This document shows positions 25,410 through 34,414 of a DNA stretch of 36,950 nt, one piece after another. The notes under the pieces were generated by a model, which did no database searches, was not told the DNA's origin, and saw nothing but the letters and a program-made list of their open reading frames with translations. Positions within the stretch are counted from its first letter, which is position 1, and every line of letters begins with the position of its first letter. This DNA comes from Opitutia bacterium (GTDB taxonomy: Bacteria > Verrucomicrobiota > Verrucomicrobiia > Opitutales > Seribacteraceae), in assembly GCA_002694035.1 (NCBI GenBank), contig NZKY01000036.1, positions 1 through 36,950 on the forward strand. Reading direction: 5' to 3'. A program made the translations under genes and the position numbers.

Positions 25410-26228
25410 TTATAAGTGCACCTTAACACTGTTTTCATTGAGAACCTTAGCTTGAAATTCTTTTTTAGATGAAAGATTTTTTACCGTGACATCTCCACCA
25501 GCTACCCCATTTTCGAGTGCCATGCCTTTCATAGTAACATAGATCCCATTTCCAGAAGCAAAAACATCAACTATTTGACCTCTTTTCACCAAGGTAACTT
25601 TTGAAAGTAAATTCCATTTAATTGGAGAATTTGCTTTGATGTTATTTGCGAACTGATATCCATTAATATTTGAACCGGCAGGAACTGCACCAGCGTATTG
25701 CTTTAGAATGTCAACTGGTCTCTTACTAAGTTCTACATTGCTTAATCGGGCACCACGCTGAACAGGAGATTTAGAAAAAAGGACATCTACATAATGACCT
25801 AATCTTAAAGGCTCAGCAAAATTACCAATTAACTTACCGTTATCCCAAATACTAAATCTAGTGAATACACTTGGCGACAACTGATCGGGAGAAGAATCAG
25901 ATATCTTTAAAATAAAATTAGAGCTAACCTTCAGGGGTGTCCAAGCTCTAGTTAGGAAAGCAACCACTTTACCTGAAGCCTGGTATCGATGAGAGATGCT
26001 CTCGCCCAAACTTTTTTCTAAAGTCTCTCGATCCAAATTTAAAACTAAATTCTTGTTAAAGCCTTGGTTGGATGAACGGTTATATGGGTTGGATGAAATA
26101 TACGCGGAAGACTTTGTCAAAACCTTAACTTCCGACTGAACGGGGTCGAAATCAAAGGAATCAACAAATCTGTTAAGGTCTGCAAAAGCTAGGCTAAAAG
26201 GAAAAAAATACAGATAGAAATATCGCAT
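25410..26228 (-). CDS. flgA: Flagella basal body P-ring formation protein FlgA
   Basis: 272 aa with a short signal peptide (MRYFYLYFFPFSLAFA). The C-terminal half is the FlgA SAF-type domain: VDVLFSKSPVQRGARLSNVEL (in parts), an ILKQYAGAVPAGSNING stretch, VTLVKRGQIVDVFASGNGI and VTMKGMALENGVAGGDVTVKNLSSKK, the usual family ending. FlgA is a periplasmic chaperone for FlgI assembly. Placed between flgG and flgH, with three bases to flgG and one to the flgH start. Confidence 0.9.
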   Translation of the reverse strand: MRYFYLYFFPFSLAFADLNRFVDSFDFDPVQSEVKVLTKSSAYISSNPYNRSSNQGFNKNLVLNLDRETLEKSLGESISHRYQASGKVVAFLTRAWTPLKVSSNFILKISDSSPDQLSPSVFTRFSIWDNGKLIGNFAEPLRLGHYVDVLFSKSPVQRGARLSNVELSKRPVDILKQYAGAVPAGSNINGYQFANNIKANSPIKWNLLSKVTLVKRGQIVDVFASGNGIYVTMKGMALENGVAGGDVTVKNLSSKKEFQAKVLNENSVKVHL

Positions 26229-26231
26229 CGC

Positions 26232-27014
26232 CTACCTTTTCAGCTGATTGACTCTAGCTAGCATATCGTCAGATGTTTGTATGGACTTAGAATTAATCTC
26301 ATATGCCCTTTGTGCGATAATCATATTAACCATCTCCTCAACAACATTTACATTGGACATTTCAAGATAGCCTTGCTGTAAAACTCCGAACCCATTTTCT
26401 CCTGGAGCACCAATTTCAGGAGCTCCGCTTGCCTCAGTTTCAATGAAAAGATTACCTCCGGTTGCCTTCAAACCAGCAGGATTAGGAAAACGAACTAACT
26501 CAAGTTGGCCAATAATCTGAGTACCGTCTGCAGTTTCAACAGACACTTCTCCAGTTGGCGAAACAAAAACATTAGTTACTTCGGGATCAATTTGAAGACC
26601 GGCAGCCAAAGGCAACGCATCTGCAGTTGTTATTTGACCATCAGGACCGACTTTAAAAGCACCATCTCTCGTGTAAGCTTCTGTACCATCAGGCTTTTCG
26701 ACTTGAAAAAAACCAACACCATCAATCGCAATATCCATTTTTTCGCCGCTTTGAGTAAGTTGGCCCTGAGTGAATATTTTTGCGGTTGATACAACTTTAG
26801 TACCGTTTCCCATCTCAACACCAGTAGGAACAACATTTCCTGCACCTGTTTGTCCACCAGATTGTCTTGGGTTTTGATAAAGCAAATCCTGAAATTCGAT
26901 TTTGTTCTTCTTGTATCCGGTAGTATTTACATTTGCTATATTATTTGAAATGACATTCAGGTTCATTTGCTGAGCCTGCATTCCAGTAGCACCCGAGTAT
27001 AAAGATAAATTCAT
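26232..27014 (-). CDS. flgG: Distal rod protein FlgG
   Basis: 260 aa, exactly the usual FlgG length. N-terminal rod motif (YSGATGMQAQQMNLNVISNN, then IANVNTTGYKK), QTGAGNVVPTGVEMG, then DIAIDGVGFFQVEKPDG and the C-terminal LEMSNVNVVEEMVNMI-IAQRAYEINSKSIQTSDDML. FlgG forms the distal rod and is exported by the flagellar system. Its first six codons match those of flgF apart from the start codon, showing shared ancestry or gene conversion. flgA follows after three bases. Confidence 0.97.
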   Translation of the reverse strand: MNLSLYSGATGMQAQQMNLNVISNNIANVNTTGYKKNKIEFQDLLYQNPRQSGGQTGAGNVVPTGVEMGNGTKVVSTAKIFTQGQLTQSGEKMDIAIDGVGFFQVEKPDGTEAYTRDGAFKVGPDGQITTADALPLAAGLQIDPEVTNVFVSPTGEVSVETADGTQIIGQLELVRFPNPAGLKATGGNLFIETEASGAPEIGAPGENGFGVLQQGYLEMSNVNVVEEMVNMIIAQRAYEINSKSIQTSDDMLARVNQLKR

Positions 27015-27033
27015 GAGAAATAAGTAATAATGG

Positions 27034-27795
27034 TTATGAAGTTTGTCCTAAAGTTCCTATTGCTTTACCGATATTTTGATCAAAAGCCTGAATCATTTTC
27101 TGATTGGCTTCGTGAGCTCTTGAGACCTCAATTAATCCTATCATTTCTTCTATCGCAGATACATTACTTGATTCAAGGTATCCCTGCATCACCGTGAATT
27201 GAGTAGGTTCGGTAGGTTCTGGCGTAACTTCAGGGTCCTTCGCTACAAATCCACCACCCACCTTTTGAAGATTTAAAAGAGGGTTTTCGAAAGAAAAAAC
27301 ACCGAGTTTACCAATATTTTGATCACCTTGAAAAATTTGACCTTCTTTATCAATGGTCAAATCACCCCCACCAGGAATAGTCTGAATATTTGCTCCACCA
27401 TCGTCAGAAAACTGGTGCCCCATGCTATTTACCATGATACCTTGAGAATCGATATAAAATTGTCCATCACGGGTGTAAACCGCATCACCATTTTGGTTAA
27501 GCAGGGCAAAAAAACCTTCACCCCTGAGAGCCAAGTCCATAGGATTATTTGTCTCCTTCATTTCACCCTCGTTGTAATCGACCTGGTTTTTCATGACTGG
27601 AAAAGAACCGGGCATTTCATTTCTCAAACGATCATGAGTACTACGAGCAATTTCACCACCTTCAACCGCTTCGAAGCTTACCGCGACTTTTTTAAATCCT
27701 GCTACATGACTAGCAGCGATGTTATTAGCGATAACATTTTGATATTGCTCTAATCCTCTTAAAGCAGAAGCGTTTTCGTATAAAGATAAATTCAC
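27034..27795 (-). CDS. flgF: Proximal rod protein FlgF
   Basis: 253 aa paralogue of FlgG. N-terminus NLSLYENASALRGLEQYQNV-IANNIAASHVAGFKK, central NPMDLALRGEGFFALLNQNG, and C-terminal GYLESSNVSAIEEMIGLIEV with AHEANQKMIQAFDQ. FlgF is a minor proximal-rod component. The start is GTG at 27795; no in-frame ATG lies nearby and the family N-terminus begins right there. It is followed by flgG after 19 bases. Confidence 0.93.
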   Translation of the reverse strand: MNLSLYENASALRGLEQYQNVIANNIAASHVAGFKKVAVSFEAVEGGEIARSTHDRLRNEMPGSFPVMKNQVDYNEGEMKETNNPMDLALRGEGFFALLNQNGDAVYTRDGQFYIDSQGIMVNSMGHQFSDDGGANIQTIPGGGDLTIDKEGQIFQGDQNIGKLGVFSFENPLLNLQKVGGGFVAKDPEVTPEPTEPTQFTVMQGYLESSNVSAIEEMIGLIEVSRAHEANQKMIQAFDQNIGKAIGTLGQTS

Positions 27796-27860
27796 GCATG
27801 CATGAAAGCAATAAACATGCCAATAAGAACAAGATGCGGAACCTTAATCTGCGAAATAAC

Positions 27861-28139
27861 TTAGTATTCGCAGTTGAGGTCAATTATTCGTCCATCAGGT
27901 ATATGAATAAGTATATTAACTGGAGATCCATCTACCGAAACAACTTCTACCTTAATACCGCTATCATCTTGATGAATCAATTCTGTCTCAGTGTCTAAAT
28001 TTTTTTGAGTTGGTGACTCTGTAGCAGGTTCGGATAGTTGTTTATTTGGGTCGGTCAAATATGGACTGAACGAACTCGCAGATTCATCGGAATTACCCTC
28101 ATGAGCATTCGAACCCCTTCCTGATAGATAACTTTCCAT
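27861..28139 (-). CDS. Small unknown protein between motB and flgF
   Basis: 92 aa, not assigned to a family. The first 60 residues are polar and low in complexity (many S, E, N, T), the last 32 form a likely beta hairpin (IKVEVVSVDG then VNILIHIPDGRIIDLNCEY). The C-terminal strand pattern is loosely like FlaG but too short to assign. It lies in the motility cluster with 32 bases to motB and 65 to flgF, so a flagellar role is plausible by location. ATG start at 28139. Confidence 0.6.
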   Translation of the reverse strand: MESYLSGRGSNAHEGNSDESASSFSPYLTDPNKQLSEPATESPTQKNLDTETELIHQDDSGIKVEVVSVDGSPVNILIHIPDGRIIDLNCEY

Positions 28140-28171
28140 AATATAAATTTAGAAGTTCAAGTAACGGAAAT

Positions 28172-28978
28172 TTATTTTGGTTGAGCAAGATCTTCTTTGC
28201 TCATATCCAAAACAAGACTTAACTCAACCCTTCTGTTTTTTTCAGGCTGATTTGGATAGCGTAAATTATTTGGTTTTGTTGAACCGTGACCCGTAATTCT
28301 TTCCAGTTTTCCATCTAGTTCCCCGGCAGAATAATGAACAAGGGCATCTGTAACCTCTGTACCTTGATCCAAGGACATTGACCAAGGATTAGAACCAGGC
28401 TTGTTGCCAATACTTTCAGGCAAGTCATTGCAGTGCGAATCTACTCTGTAAACCAGGACATGTTGTGAGAGTAACCAAGACATTCTTTGCATTACTTTTC
28501 TTCCATATGTAGTTAATTCTGAGGAGGATGTTTCAAAAAGTGGTTTTTCGTCACCATGAAAAAGTGTTACCTTAAGACCTTCCGAAGTCGCTTCAATCTG
28601 CATAGTTGAATCGTCAATCTCATGAAGTTTTAATCTTTGAAACCAGTCTTGAGCAATTCTATGCAACACATCGATATCAATGGATGTAGTATCGTCAGTG
28701 TTTCTCATTGTAGTGTCAGATCTACCAACTATCTGATCAACCATACTTCCTGGACGAGCATCTTTTTGCTCAATTGGAGTAGACTTAGGAACACCAGCCT
28801 TGTAAGGATCTCGAAAAAAACGAGTTGTTGCAATGATTACTTCTTCATCCTGTGACAAAATCCACAAAACAAGAAATAGAGACATCATTCCAGTAACAAA
28901 GTCAGCATAGGCAACCTTCCAGGCACCCCCGTGACTTCCAGATAGAAATTTTTGACTCTTTTTGAAGTAAGTAGACAT
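28172..28978 (-). CDS. motB: Flagellar motor stator protein MotB
   Basis: 268 aa from the ATG at 28978. One N-terminal membrane helix with GGAWKVAYADFVTGMM, in which Asp26 is the proton- (or ion-) binding residue, then a periplasmic linker and an OmpA-like peptidoglycan-binding domain ending TGHGSTKP and PEKNRRVELSL. MotB anchors the stator to the cell wall and conducts ions with MotA. An in-frame TTG at 29035 would extend it 19 residues into motA; the ATG gives a normal MotB N-terminus and lies 20 bases after the motA stop, so it is preferred. The OmpA portion carries HCND where the family has a variable loop. Confidence 0.93.
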   Translation of the reverse strand: MSTYFKKSQKFLSGSHGGAWKVAYADFVTGMMSLFLVLWILSQDEEVIIATTRFFRDPYKAGVPKSTPIEQKDARPGSMVDQIVGRSDTTMRNTDDTTSIDIDVLHRIAQDWFQRLKLHEIDDSTMQIEATSEGLKVTLFHGDEKPLFETSSSELTTYGRKVMQRMSWLLSQHVLVYRVDSHCNDLPESIGNKPGSNPWSMSLDQGTEVTDALVHYSAGELDGKLERITGHGSTKPNNLRYPNQPEKNRRVELSLVLDMSKEDLAQPK

Positions 28979-28997
28979 ATCTTCCAAAGAAAAGATA

Positions 28998-29858
28998 TCA
29001 GCCCCCTTTGGCTGCGTCCTTACATTTTTCTTCAAGTTCGTCAGCAGTAGGCTGAATCAGATTGTCCAAAGACCTACGACCAATTTCGACTGCCATAATG
29101 GGAGACAATCCGGTTGCAAAACCAGAAACAGATCTCTCAACAATATGGTAGTATAAAAATTCTTGTGTCTGATTTAAGGACACTAAGCGTCCGAGTGGTA
29201 TACCGATTCCATAAGCCAAGAAAATTCCAAGGAAAGTACCACTCAGGGCCGCTGCAACTTTAGCACCAACTGAAGAAGGGTCTTCTAAATTCGACATGGT
29301 ATTAATAATACCAAGCACAGCAGCAACAATTCCAACACCCGGCAAAGCGTCAGCAATCATCTCAATAGCCTTAATGGAACGACCCGCTTCTGCCTCTCGG
29401 CTACTAAGTTCAGCTTTTAAAATCCCTCCAATCTCTGCTGGTTTACATCTACCATCAACAATTGGTCTAAGTGAATTGCATAAAAATTCGACTAAACCAG
29501 CATCGTTCAAAAAAGAAGGATATTTAGTAAAAATTGTACTGTTCTGAGGATCACTAACATGCTCATCTAATGCAGGAGTGCCCTTTCTTCTACCCAGCAT
29601 GAATAGTTCATAGAGCAAAACAGGTAAGTCGATAAACTTATCCTTACTGGCAATGCCACCTTTGAAAGCCTTGATGATATCAATTTTGAGACCAACCAAT
29701 ACGCTTGTCGGGCTTGAAACGACAAGAATACCGAGCCCAATCCCGCAAATAATCATAATTTCTCCTGGGTGTACAAGAGATATCGGATTTCCACCAGCAG
29801 TCATAAAACCACCAATACAGGAAGCGAAAACGATAACCATTCCTACTGCAAGCAACAT
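28998..29858 (-). CDS. motA: Flagellar motor stator protein MotA
   Basis: 286 aa with four membrane segments (near 2-22, 30-50, 170-195, 200-225). Family motifs: GGNPISLVHPGE, the cytoplasmic loop with VLLYELFMLGRRKGTPALDEHV, then ADALPGVGIVAAVLGII and ALSGTFLGIFLAYGIGIPL around the conserved motor prolines. MotA and MotB together form the ion channel that drives rotation. The gene follows fliA by 15 bases and ends just before motB. Confidence 0.96.
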   Translation of the reverse strand: MLLAVGMVIVFASCIGGFMTAGGNPISLVHPGEIMIICGIGLGILVVSSPTSVLVGLKIDIIKAFKGGIASKDKFIDLPVLLYELFMLGRRKGTPALDEHVSDPQNSTIFTKYPSFLNDAGLVEFLCNSLRPIVDGRCKPAEIGGILKAELSSREAEAGRSIKAIEMIADALPGVGIVAAVLGIINTMSNLEDPSSVGAKVAAALSGTFLGIFLAYGIGIPLGRLVSLNQTQEFLYYHIVERSVSGFATGLSPIMAVEIGRRSLDNLIQPTADELEEKCKDAAKGG

Positions 29859-29873
29859 AGCATTAAAATATTT

Positions 29874-30692
29874 TTAAATTAGTGATTGAAAGTGTGAGCG
29901 CAATGTCAACACAGATTGTGATAGAATTTGACTAATTCGTCCTTCTGACAACCCAAAAACATGAGCTATTTCAGATAACTTAAGTTCTTCGTAATAATAT
30001 AACATTAAGATTTTCTTTTGTGGATCAGGGAGTTTTTTGATTTCATCCCTGAGAAGAACCACTTTTTCCCGATGTTCAGTCTGTTCAAGAGCATCCTGTT
30101 CGGTCGGGTCTGCTATAGTGTCGGATAAAGAAGTGGAATCTTCTTCAGAAGAACTTGAATGAATAGGTCCATCGAAAGGAACAAAAGTGATTGGTTGCGT
30201 TTCATGAAGAAGAACTTCGTACTCTGATTGGCTTAAATCAAGTTCCTTCCTTACTTCATCAACAGTAACCGATCTTTTAAATTTAGATTCTAATTCGGAA
30301 ATTGTAGCCTGCAAAGATTTTGCTTTGGCTCGATTTGCTCTTGGCAAAGAGTCAATTTTTCTAAGTTCATCAAGTAAAGAACCTTTAATTCTCAACGCCG
30401 CATAATTTCCAAATGATTTCCCTTTGGAGGGATTAAATTGATTTACAGCAGTAATGAGTGATTTTACTCCGATGCCATACATATCCTCCATTTCATAGTA
30501 ATCAGGAAAATGGTATTTCATTCTGGATACAATTGACTTTACCAAAGGAAGATAATCCTCAATTAGCTGATCCCTCAATTTCTTATCAGCCATTGATTCT
30601 TTGTATTTCATAGCCGCTTCTTTCATGCGAGAAGAATTACTCACCATGGACTGGCTTTCCGGAGTATTCTTTTTTGCACTTGTGAGATTCAT
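29874..30692 (-). CDS. fliA: Flagellar sigma factor sigma-28 (FliA)
   Basis: 272 aa. Sigma-70 region 2 (LIEDYLPLVKSIVSRM, DMYGIGVKSLITAVNQF, FGNYAALRIKGSLLDEL-RK) spans about 43-113, region 3 about 120-175, and region 4 (LPDPQKKILMLYYYEELKLS then EIAHVFGLSEGRISQI) about 220-262. RIKGSLLDELR is the sigma-28 signature in the FliA/WhiG group. It would direct RNA polymerase to late flagellar promoters. No FlgM anti-sigma gene was seen in the window. The N-terminal 30 residues are polar and longer than in most homologues. Confidence 0.95.
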   Translation of the reverse strand: MNLTSAKKNTPESQSMVSNSSRMKEAAMKYKESMADKKLRDQLIEDYLPLVKSIVSRMKYHFPDYYEMEDMYGIGVKSLITAVNQFNPSKGKSFGNYAALRIKGSLLDELRKIDSLPRANRAKAKSLQATISELESKFKRSVTVDEVRKELDLSQSEYEVLLHETQPITFVPFDGPIHSSSSEEDSTSLSDTIADPTEQDALEQTEHREKVVLLRDEIKKLPDPQKKILMLYYYEELKLSEIAHVFGLSEGRISQILSQSVLTLRSHFQSLI

Positions 30693-30698
30693 TTAATA

Positions 30699-31025
30699 TT
30701 AAGCTTGTGCTTCTACCAATGGACGAGAATCGGTCGACGCCGCAGAGTTGCTTGCCTTCGTAAGTGAAACTGGATCTTGTTCAAGGGAATTGTGTAGAGC
30801 AGATGAAGACATTTCAGAAGGGTTGGACGAATCAGAATTTAAGAGAATTGAATTCAATATAAATCTTAATAAAAACCTGCCTGCAATCGAAAAAAATAAA
30901 CACCCAAATGAGGCGAGAACAAGTGTTTTGATCATATCTTCTGAAATAATCAAAGCAAAGAAGAAGAAAAATAAAAAACCGGTAAAACCTGACAAATAGA
31001 AGAAAAATCGAGCGTCGTTGTTCAT
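30699..31025 (-). CDS. Small two-helix membrane protein in the FlhG position
   Basis: 108 aa, not recognised. Two hydrophobic segments (about 7-27, very rich in phenylalanine, and about 34-60) are followed by a polar serine-rich tail (about 64-108). The gap between the helices carries only a few charged residues. It lies between flhF and fliA, seven bases from fliA and four from flhF, and thus occupies the place where the MinD-like ATPase gene flhG normally lies. Function unknown; not related to FlhG by sequence. Confidence 0.6.
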   Translation of the reverse strand: MNNDARFFFYLSGFTGFLFFFFFALIISEDMIKTLVLASFGCLFFSIAGRFLLRFILNSILLNSDSSNPSEMSSSALHNSLEQDPVSLTKASNSAASTDSRPLVEAQA

Positions 31026-31028
31026 TAT

Positions 31029-32180
31029 TTAAACTTTTCTGTATGAAGAAAATCCCCTTGCATACAATTCTTCGGGGAATGTTCTAGCAATCATTTGATT
31101 TAAAACATTGGTGCTGAAATCACCTGTTACATTCTGGCCATTACAAACGCAAAGAGGAGTAAAATTATTCCTCAAAATCATTGGCCACAATTTAGTAGAA
31201 TTTGTTAATTCATCAAAATGAGTAAAAGCTAAATGGGTTGCCCCAACACGGCTACCGAGGTTGAGCGATTTGTTAAGTACTTGCTTATCATATGCTGAAT
31301 TAAGTACAAGGACACGGGTTTGAACTTCTAGTGCATCAAGTGTTTTTGATGTTTCGATCCAATCATCCAACTGACCGAGTGAAAGTCCAGGGAAATCCAA
31401 ATATAGTGGGTTATCGAAAGAAGCATCTGGCACCTTTTCTGCCTCACGAAAAAGAGTGACACCAACAACCTCACAGAAAATTCTTAGTGCATCATCCGGA
31501 TTCGGAACACCATTTTCTACCTTAAGAACATTCGGGCTCTTCTTGTTCATGAAAACATCATGAGCAAGGAATTTACAGAGAGTTGTGGTCTTTCCAACAC
31601 CTGGGGCTCCAATTAGAGCTATTTTATCACCCACACTCTTATTTTCGAGAGATTTGTATCTATCAGTTAAGCCAACAGTGATTTCCTTTAAAGTGTCAGC
31701 CAGAGACATATCTTTAAATTCTCTCCAATTGGACCAAGCTTCAATATCTCGAATTAATTGTTCATCGAATCCAGCTTTAGTCAAAATTTTAATAGAGTCT
31801 GTTTGGTGGGAATCAAAACTTTCATTTTCACTCAATTGATTAGGTTCAACCGAGTTTGTATTTTCTTGAGTTTCTTGATTTGAAGGAATGACTGAGTTTT
31901 CCGGGCTAGAGGTTGTAGGAAGTTTTGAATTTTCTATCAATTCAGTTTCGGGAAGTTCAGACTCATCATTTTCAGAAGGAATCTCAGCAATAACTTCTAA
32001 TTTTGGAGATGATATAAATCTCTTCAAGCCCTCACCCCCAATCTGACGAACCGATAATACTCTAGCATTATCCCCCAACTTTTCTCGGATTACGCGTACA
32101 GCTTCTTCGGCAGATTTTACAGTTAGGCGAAATCTTTTGCCCGCGTTCGAATCTGTCTCTTTATTTGATAAAGTATCCAT
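31029..32180 (-). CDS. flhF: FlhF-like SRP-type GTPase with altered GTPase motifs
   Basis: 383 aa from the ATG at 32180 (an in-frame TTG four codons earlier overlaps flhA and is less likely). The N-terminal B domain (RFRLTVKSAEEAVRVIREKLGDNARVLSV, in parts about 16-45) is typical of FlhF, followed by a low-complexity linker and an NG domain with GAPGVGKTTT (191-200). FlhF usually fixes the site of flagellum formation at the pole. Compared with the family, the segment after the P loop that should read DTYRxGA is VENGVPNPDD (about 221-230), DTAGR is DFPGLS (262-267) and TKLDE is THFDE (320-324). The fold is kept but GTP binding or hydrolysis may be changed (inference). Confidence 0.85.
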   Translation of the reverse strand: MDTLSNKETDSNAGKRFRLTVKSAEEAVRVIREKLGDNARVLSVRQIGGEGLKRFISSPKLEVIAEIPSENDESELPETELIENSKLPTTSSPENSVIPSNQETQENTNSVEPNQLSENESFDSHQTDSIKILTKAGFDEQLIRDIEAWSNWREFKDMSLADTLKEITVGLTDRYKSLENKSVGDKIALIGAPGVGKTTTLCKFLAHDVFMNKKSPNVLKVENGVPNPDDALRIFCEVVGVTLFREAEKVPDASFDNPLYLDFPGLSLGQLDDWIETSKTLDALEVQTRVLVLNSAYDKQVLNKSLNLGSRVGATHLAFTHFDELTNSTKLWPMILRNNFTPLCVCNGQNVTGDFSTNVLNQMIARTFPEELYARGFSSYRKV

Positions 32181-32181
32181 A

Positions 32182-34413
32182 TTACGCAGCAACGGTCAAT
32201 TCTTCTGGATTCTCATTATTAGTGGATTTTTCCATTGCAGATATAATATCCTGAGGCAAGGATTGATCTTCAACAGCGATTGCCCCGAATGGCTCAATTT
32301 GAGTTTCTGTAGGTAACTCCTGGTAAGCGAGGACAACGAGTTGAGGATATGAGGGTTCCATAAAACGGCGAAATGCCAACCTTAACTCAGTAGTTGTAAC
32401 TATAATAGGAGAAAGTCCCCTCTCGGTCATTTCTTTTATTTTTGGTTCAATATCATTTATGATACCCTCTGTCAGACTGGGATCCATAACTAAACCAATG
32501 TCAAACTGACTTCTTTTCACCCTACTTATTAAAGTCTGTTCGAGCCTAGGCTCAAAAGTCATAGCGAGTAACTTGTTGGGTTCAACCTCATACTCTTTCA
32601 CAAAATACATTCCTAACCTTTTTCTAGCCTGCTCAGAGAGATCATCCGGATTCTTGGTAATGTTCGCCATATCGGCAATTGTTTCAAGAATGATAGTAAG
32701 GTTCTTTATTGAAATTTTCTCCCTTAATAAATTCTGCAATGTTCTTTGTATGATGCCGACATTAACCAAATCAGGAAGAAGTTCACTGACTAAAGTAGGG
32801 TTTTTATCCTTAATTAAATCCAACAATCTTTGAGTTCCTTCCCTCTCAAGAATCAAATAAGAGCTGTTTTTTAGAACATCAGCAAGATGAGTCACCAAAA
32901 CAGATGCTGGATCAACAACAGTACAGCCCTCTATCTCTGCATTTCTTCTTTCATCTTCTGGAATCCACATTGCCTGAATTCCAAAAACTGGCTCTATAGT
33001 CGGAATTCCATTCAGTTTACTAGCATCACCACCACCCATACTCATGGCTAGAACTCTATCAGGTACGACAGTTGATCGTATTATTTCCTTCCCCCGAAGA
33101 AGAAAACGATATTCATTTGGCTCAAGTTCAATGTTATCCCGGACTCCTATAGTCGGGAGAAGCATGCCCATCTCACGAGCAAAATTTGTTCGAGCTCCAG
33201 TTATTCTGTCGAGTAAATCGCCACCTTTCTTCTTATCGGCCAAAATAAGTAAACCGTACCCCATTTCCAAACCAAATACTTCCTGCTCAATTGCACTTTC
33301 CATGGGAGACAATTTAGGCTCCTGCTCACCATCATTGGGCAAGGCAGAAGGAGGGATTTGCCCCGCATTTTTGGCAGGTGTAAGGCCAACTCCAACATTA
33401 GGCTGTCCAATTTCTTCTATGCTGGAGTCTTCAGCATTTGAAATTTTATTGAAGTAGTAAGCAGAAGCTAAACAAATAATAGATAGTATAAAAAATGGCC
33501 AAAAAGTTTCCGACAGAAAGAATGCAAATAACAAAAGCATTCCACCGGCAATAGCTATTGCTCTTGGATAAATAGTGAGCTGCCTTCCTACAAATTCTCC
33601 TAAGTTTGCTTCCTCAGAAGAACGAGTCACTAAAATACCCGCTGCAATAGATATTATAATGGCGGGAATCTGACTAACCAAACCGTCACCAATCGATAAG
33701 ATGGTATATTTTTCCAAAGAACCTGTCATGGTCATATCTTTTTGAAAGTAGCCGATAAGAATTCCTCCAATTATGTTGACCACGGTAATAAAAATACCCG
33801 CAATTGCATCCCCTCTTACAAATTTACTAGCTCCATCCATCGAACCGTAAAAATCAGCATCTTTTTGTATCCTTTCACGCTTCGCAAGAGCTTCTGCTTC
33901 TGTGATAACACCCGAGTTCATCTCGGCATCGATCGACATTTGCTTACCCGGCATTGCATCAAGAGTGAATCTGGCAGTAACTTCGGCAATTCTTCCAGCA
34001 CCTTTTGTAATAACTACAAAATTAATGATGACTAAAATTAAAAATATAACAGTACCTACGACATAATTTCCTCCAACAACAAAAGTTCCAAAAGATTCGA
34101 TTACCGAACCAGCATCTCCATCCAGTAGTATAAGTCTAGTAGAAGCAACATTGAGACCTAAACGGTACAAAGTAACAGAAAGAAGCAAAGTTGGAAAAAC
34201 TGAAAATTCTGGGGGATCTTTTACATAAATAACAGTGAGTAATATGATCAAAGAAATCGCAATACTTACAACTAGAAGAACACTCAAAATATCCTTATGC
34301 ACTGGAACAACTAGAAGTAATACTGCCCCGAACAAACCAAAAACGAAACCAAGGTCTGAATTACCTCCAAACCTTGCAAAAGTTGATCTAAATTTGCTCA
34401 AAAAACTTTGCAT
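32182..34413 (-). CDS. flhA: Flagellar export gate protein FlhA
   Basis: 743 aa, slightly longer than the typical 690-700. N-terminal membrane domain with about eight helices (20-330), including the FHIPEP family signature region LDAMPGKQMSIDAEMNSG (151-168) and DGASKFVRGDAIAGI. A cytoplasmic domain follows from about 375, with the conserved VLVTHLADVL, LLRGKEI, IPTIEPVFGIQAMWI and SELLPDLVNVGIIQR segments. FlhA selects export substrates and couples export to the proton motive force. Stop to flhF ATG spacing is one base; one base separates it from flhB. Confidence 0.98.
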   Translation of the reverse strand: MQSFLSKFRSTFARFGGNSDLGFVFGLFGAVLLLVVPVHKDILSVLLVVSIAISLIILLTVIYVKDPPEFSVFPTLLLSVTLYRLGLNVASTRLILLDGDAGSVIESFGTFVVGGNYVVGTVIFLILVIINFVVITKGAGRIAEVTARFTLDAMPGKQMSIDAEMNSGVITEAEALAKRERIQKDADFYGSMDGASKFVRGDAIAGIFITVVNIIGGILIGYFQKDMTMTGSLEKYTILSIGDGLVSQIPAIIISIAAGILVTRSSEEANLGEFVGRQLTIYPRAIAIAGGMLLLFAFFLSETFWPFFILSIICLASAYYFNKISNAEDSSIEEIGQPNVGVGLTPAKNAGQIPPSALPNDGEQEPKLSPMESAIEQEVFGLEMGYGLLILADKKKGGDLLDRITGARTNFAREMGMLLPTIGVRDNIELEPNEYRFLLRGKEIIRSTVVPDRVLAMSMGGGDASKLNGIPTIEPVFGIQAMWIPEDERRNAEIEGCTVVDPASVLVTHLADVLKNSSYLILEREGTQRLLDLIKDKNPTLVSELLPDLVNVGIIQRTLQNLLREKISIKNLTIILETIADMANITKNPDDLSEQARKRLGMYFVKEYEVEPNKLLAMTFEPRLEQTLISRVKRSQFDIGLVMDPSLTEGIINDIEPKIKEMTERGLSPIIVTTTELRLAFRRFMEPSYPQLVVLAYQELPTETQIEPFGAIAVEDQSLPQDIISAMEKSTNNENPEELTVAA

Positions 34414-34414
34414 A

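Noticed and set aside
27796-27860. GCATG/CATGC inverted repeat before flgF considered as a terminator
   Set aside because: Only five pairs around a 15-base loop and no T-run; too weak to call.
28979-29035. TTG-initiated N-terminal extension of MotB
   Set aside because: The extension overlaps motA, has no ribosome-binding signal, and the ATG at 28978 gives a normal MotB N-terminus.
33044-33457. Open plus-strand frame of 137 codons opposite flhA
   Set aside because: It is antisense to a clearly conserved part of FlhA, has no recognisable domain and no upstream signal; it is a shadow of the real gene.
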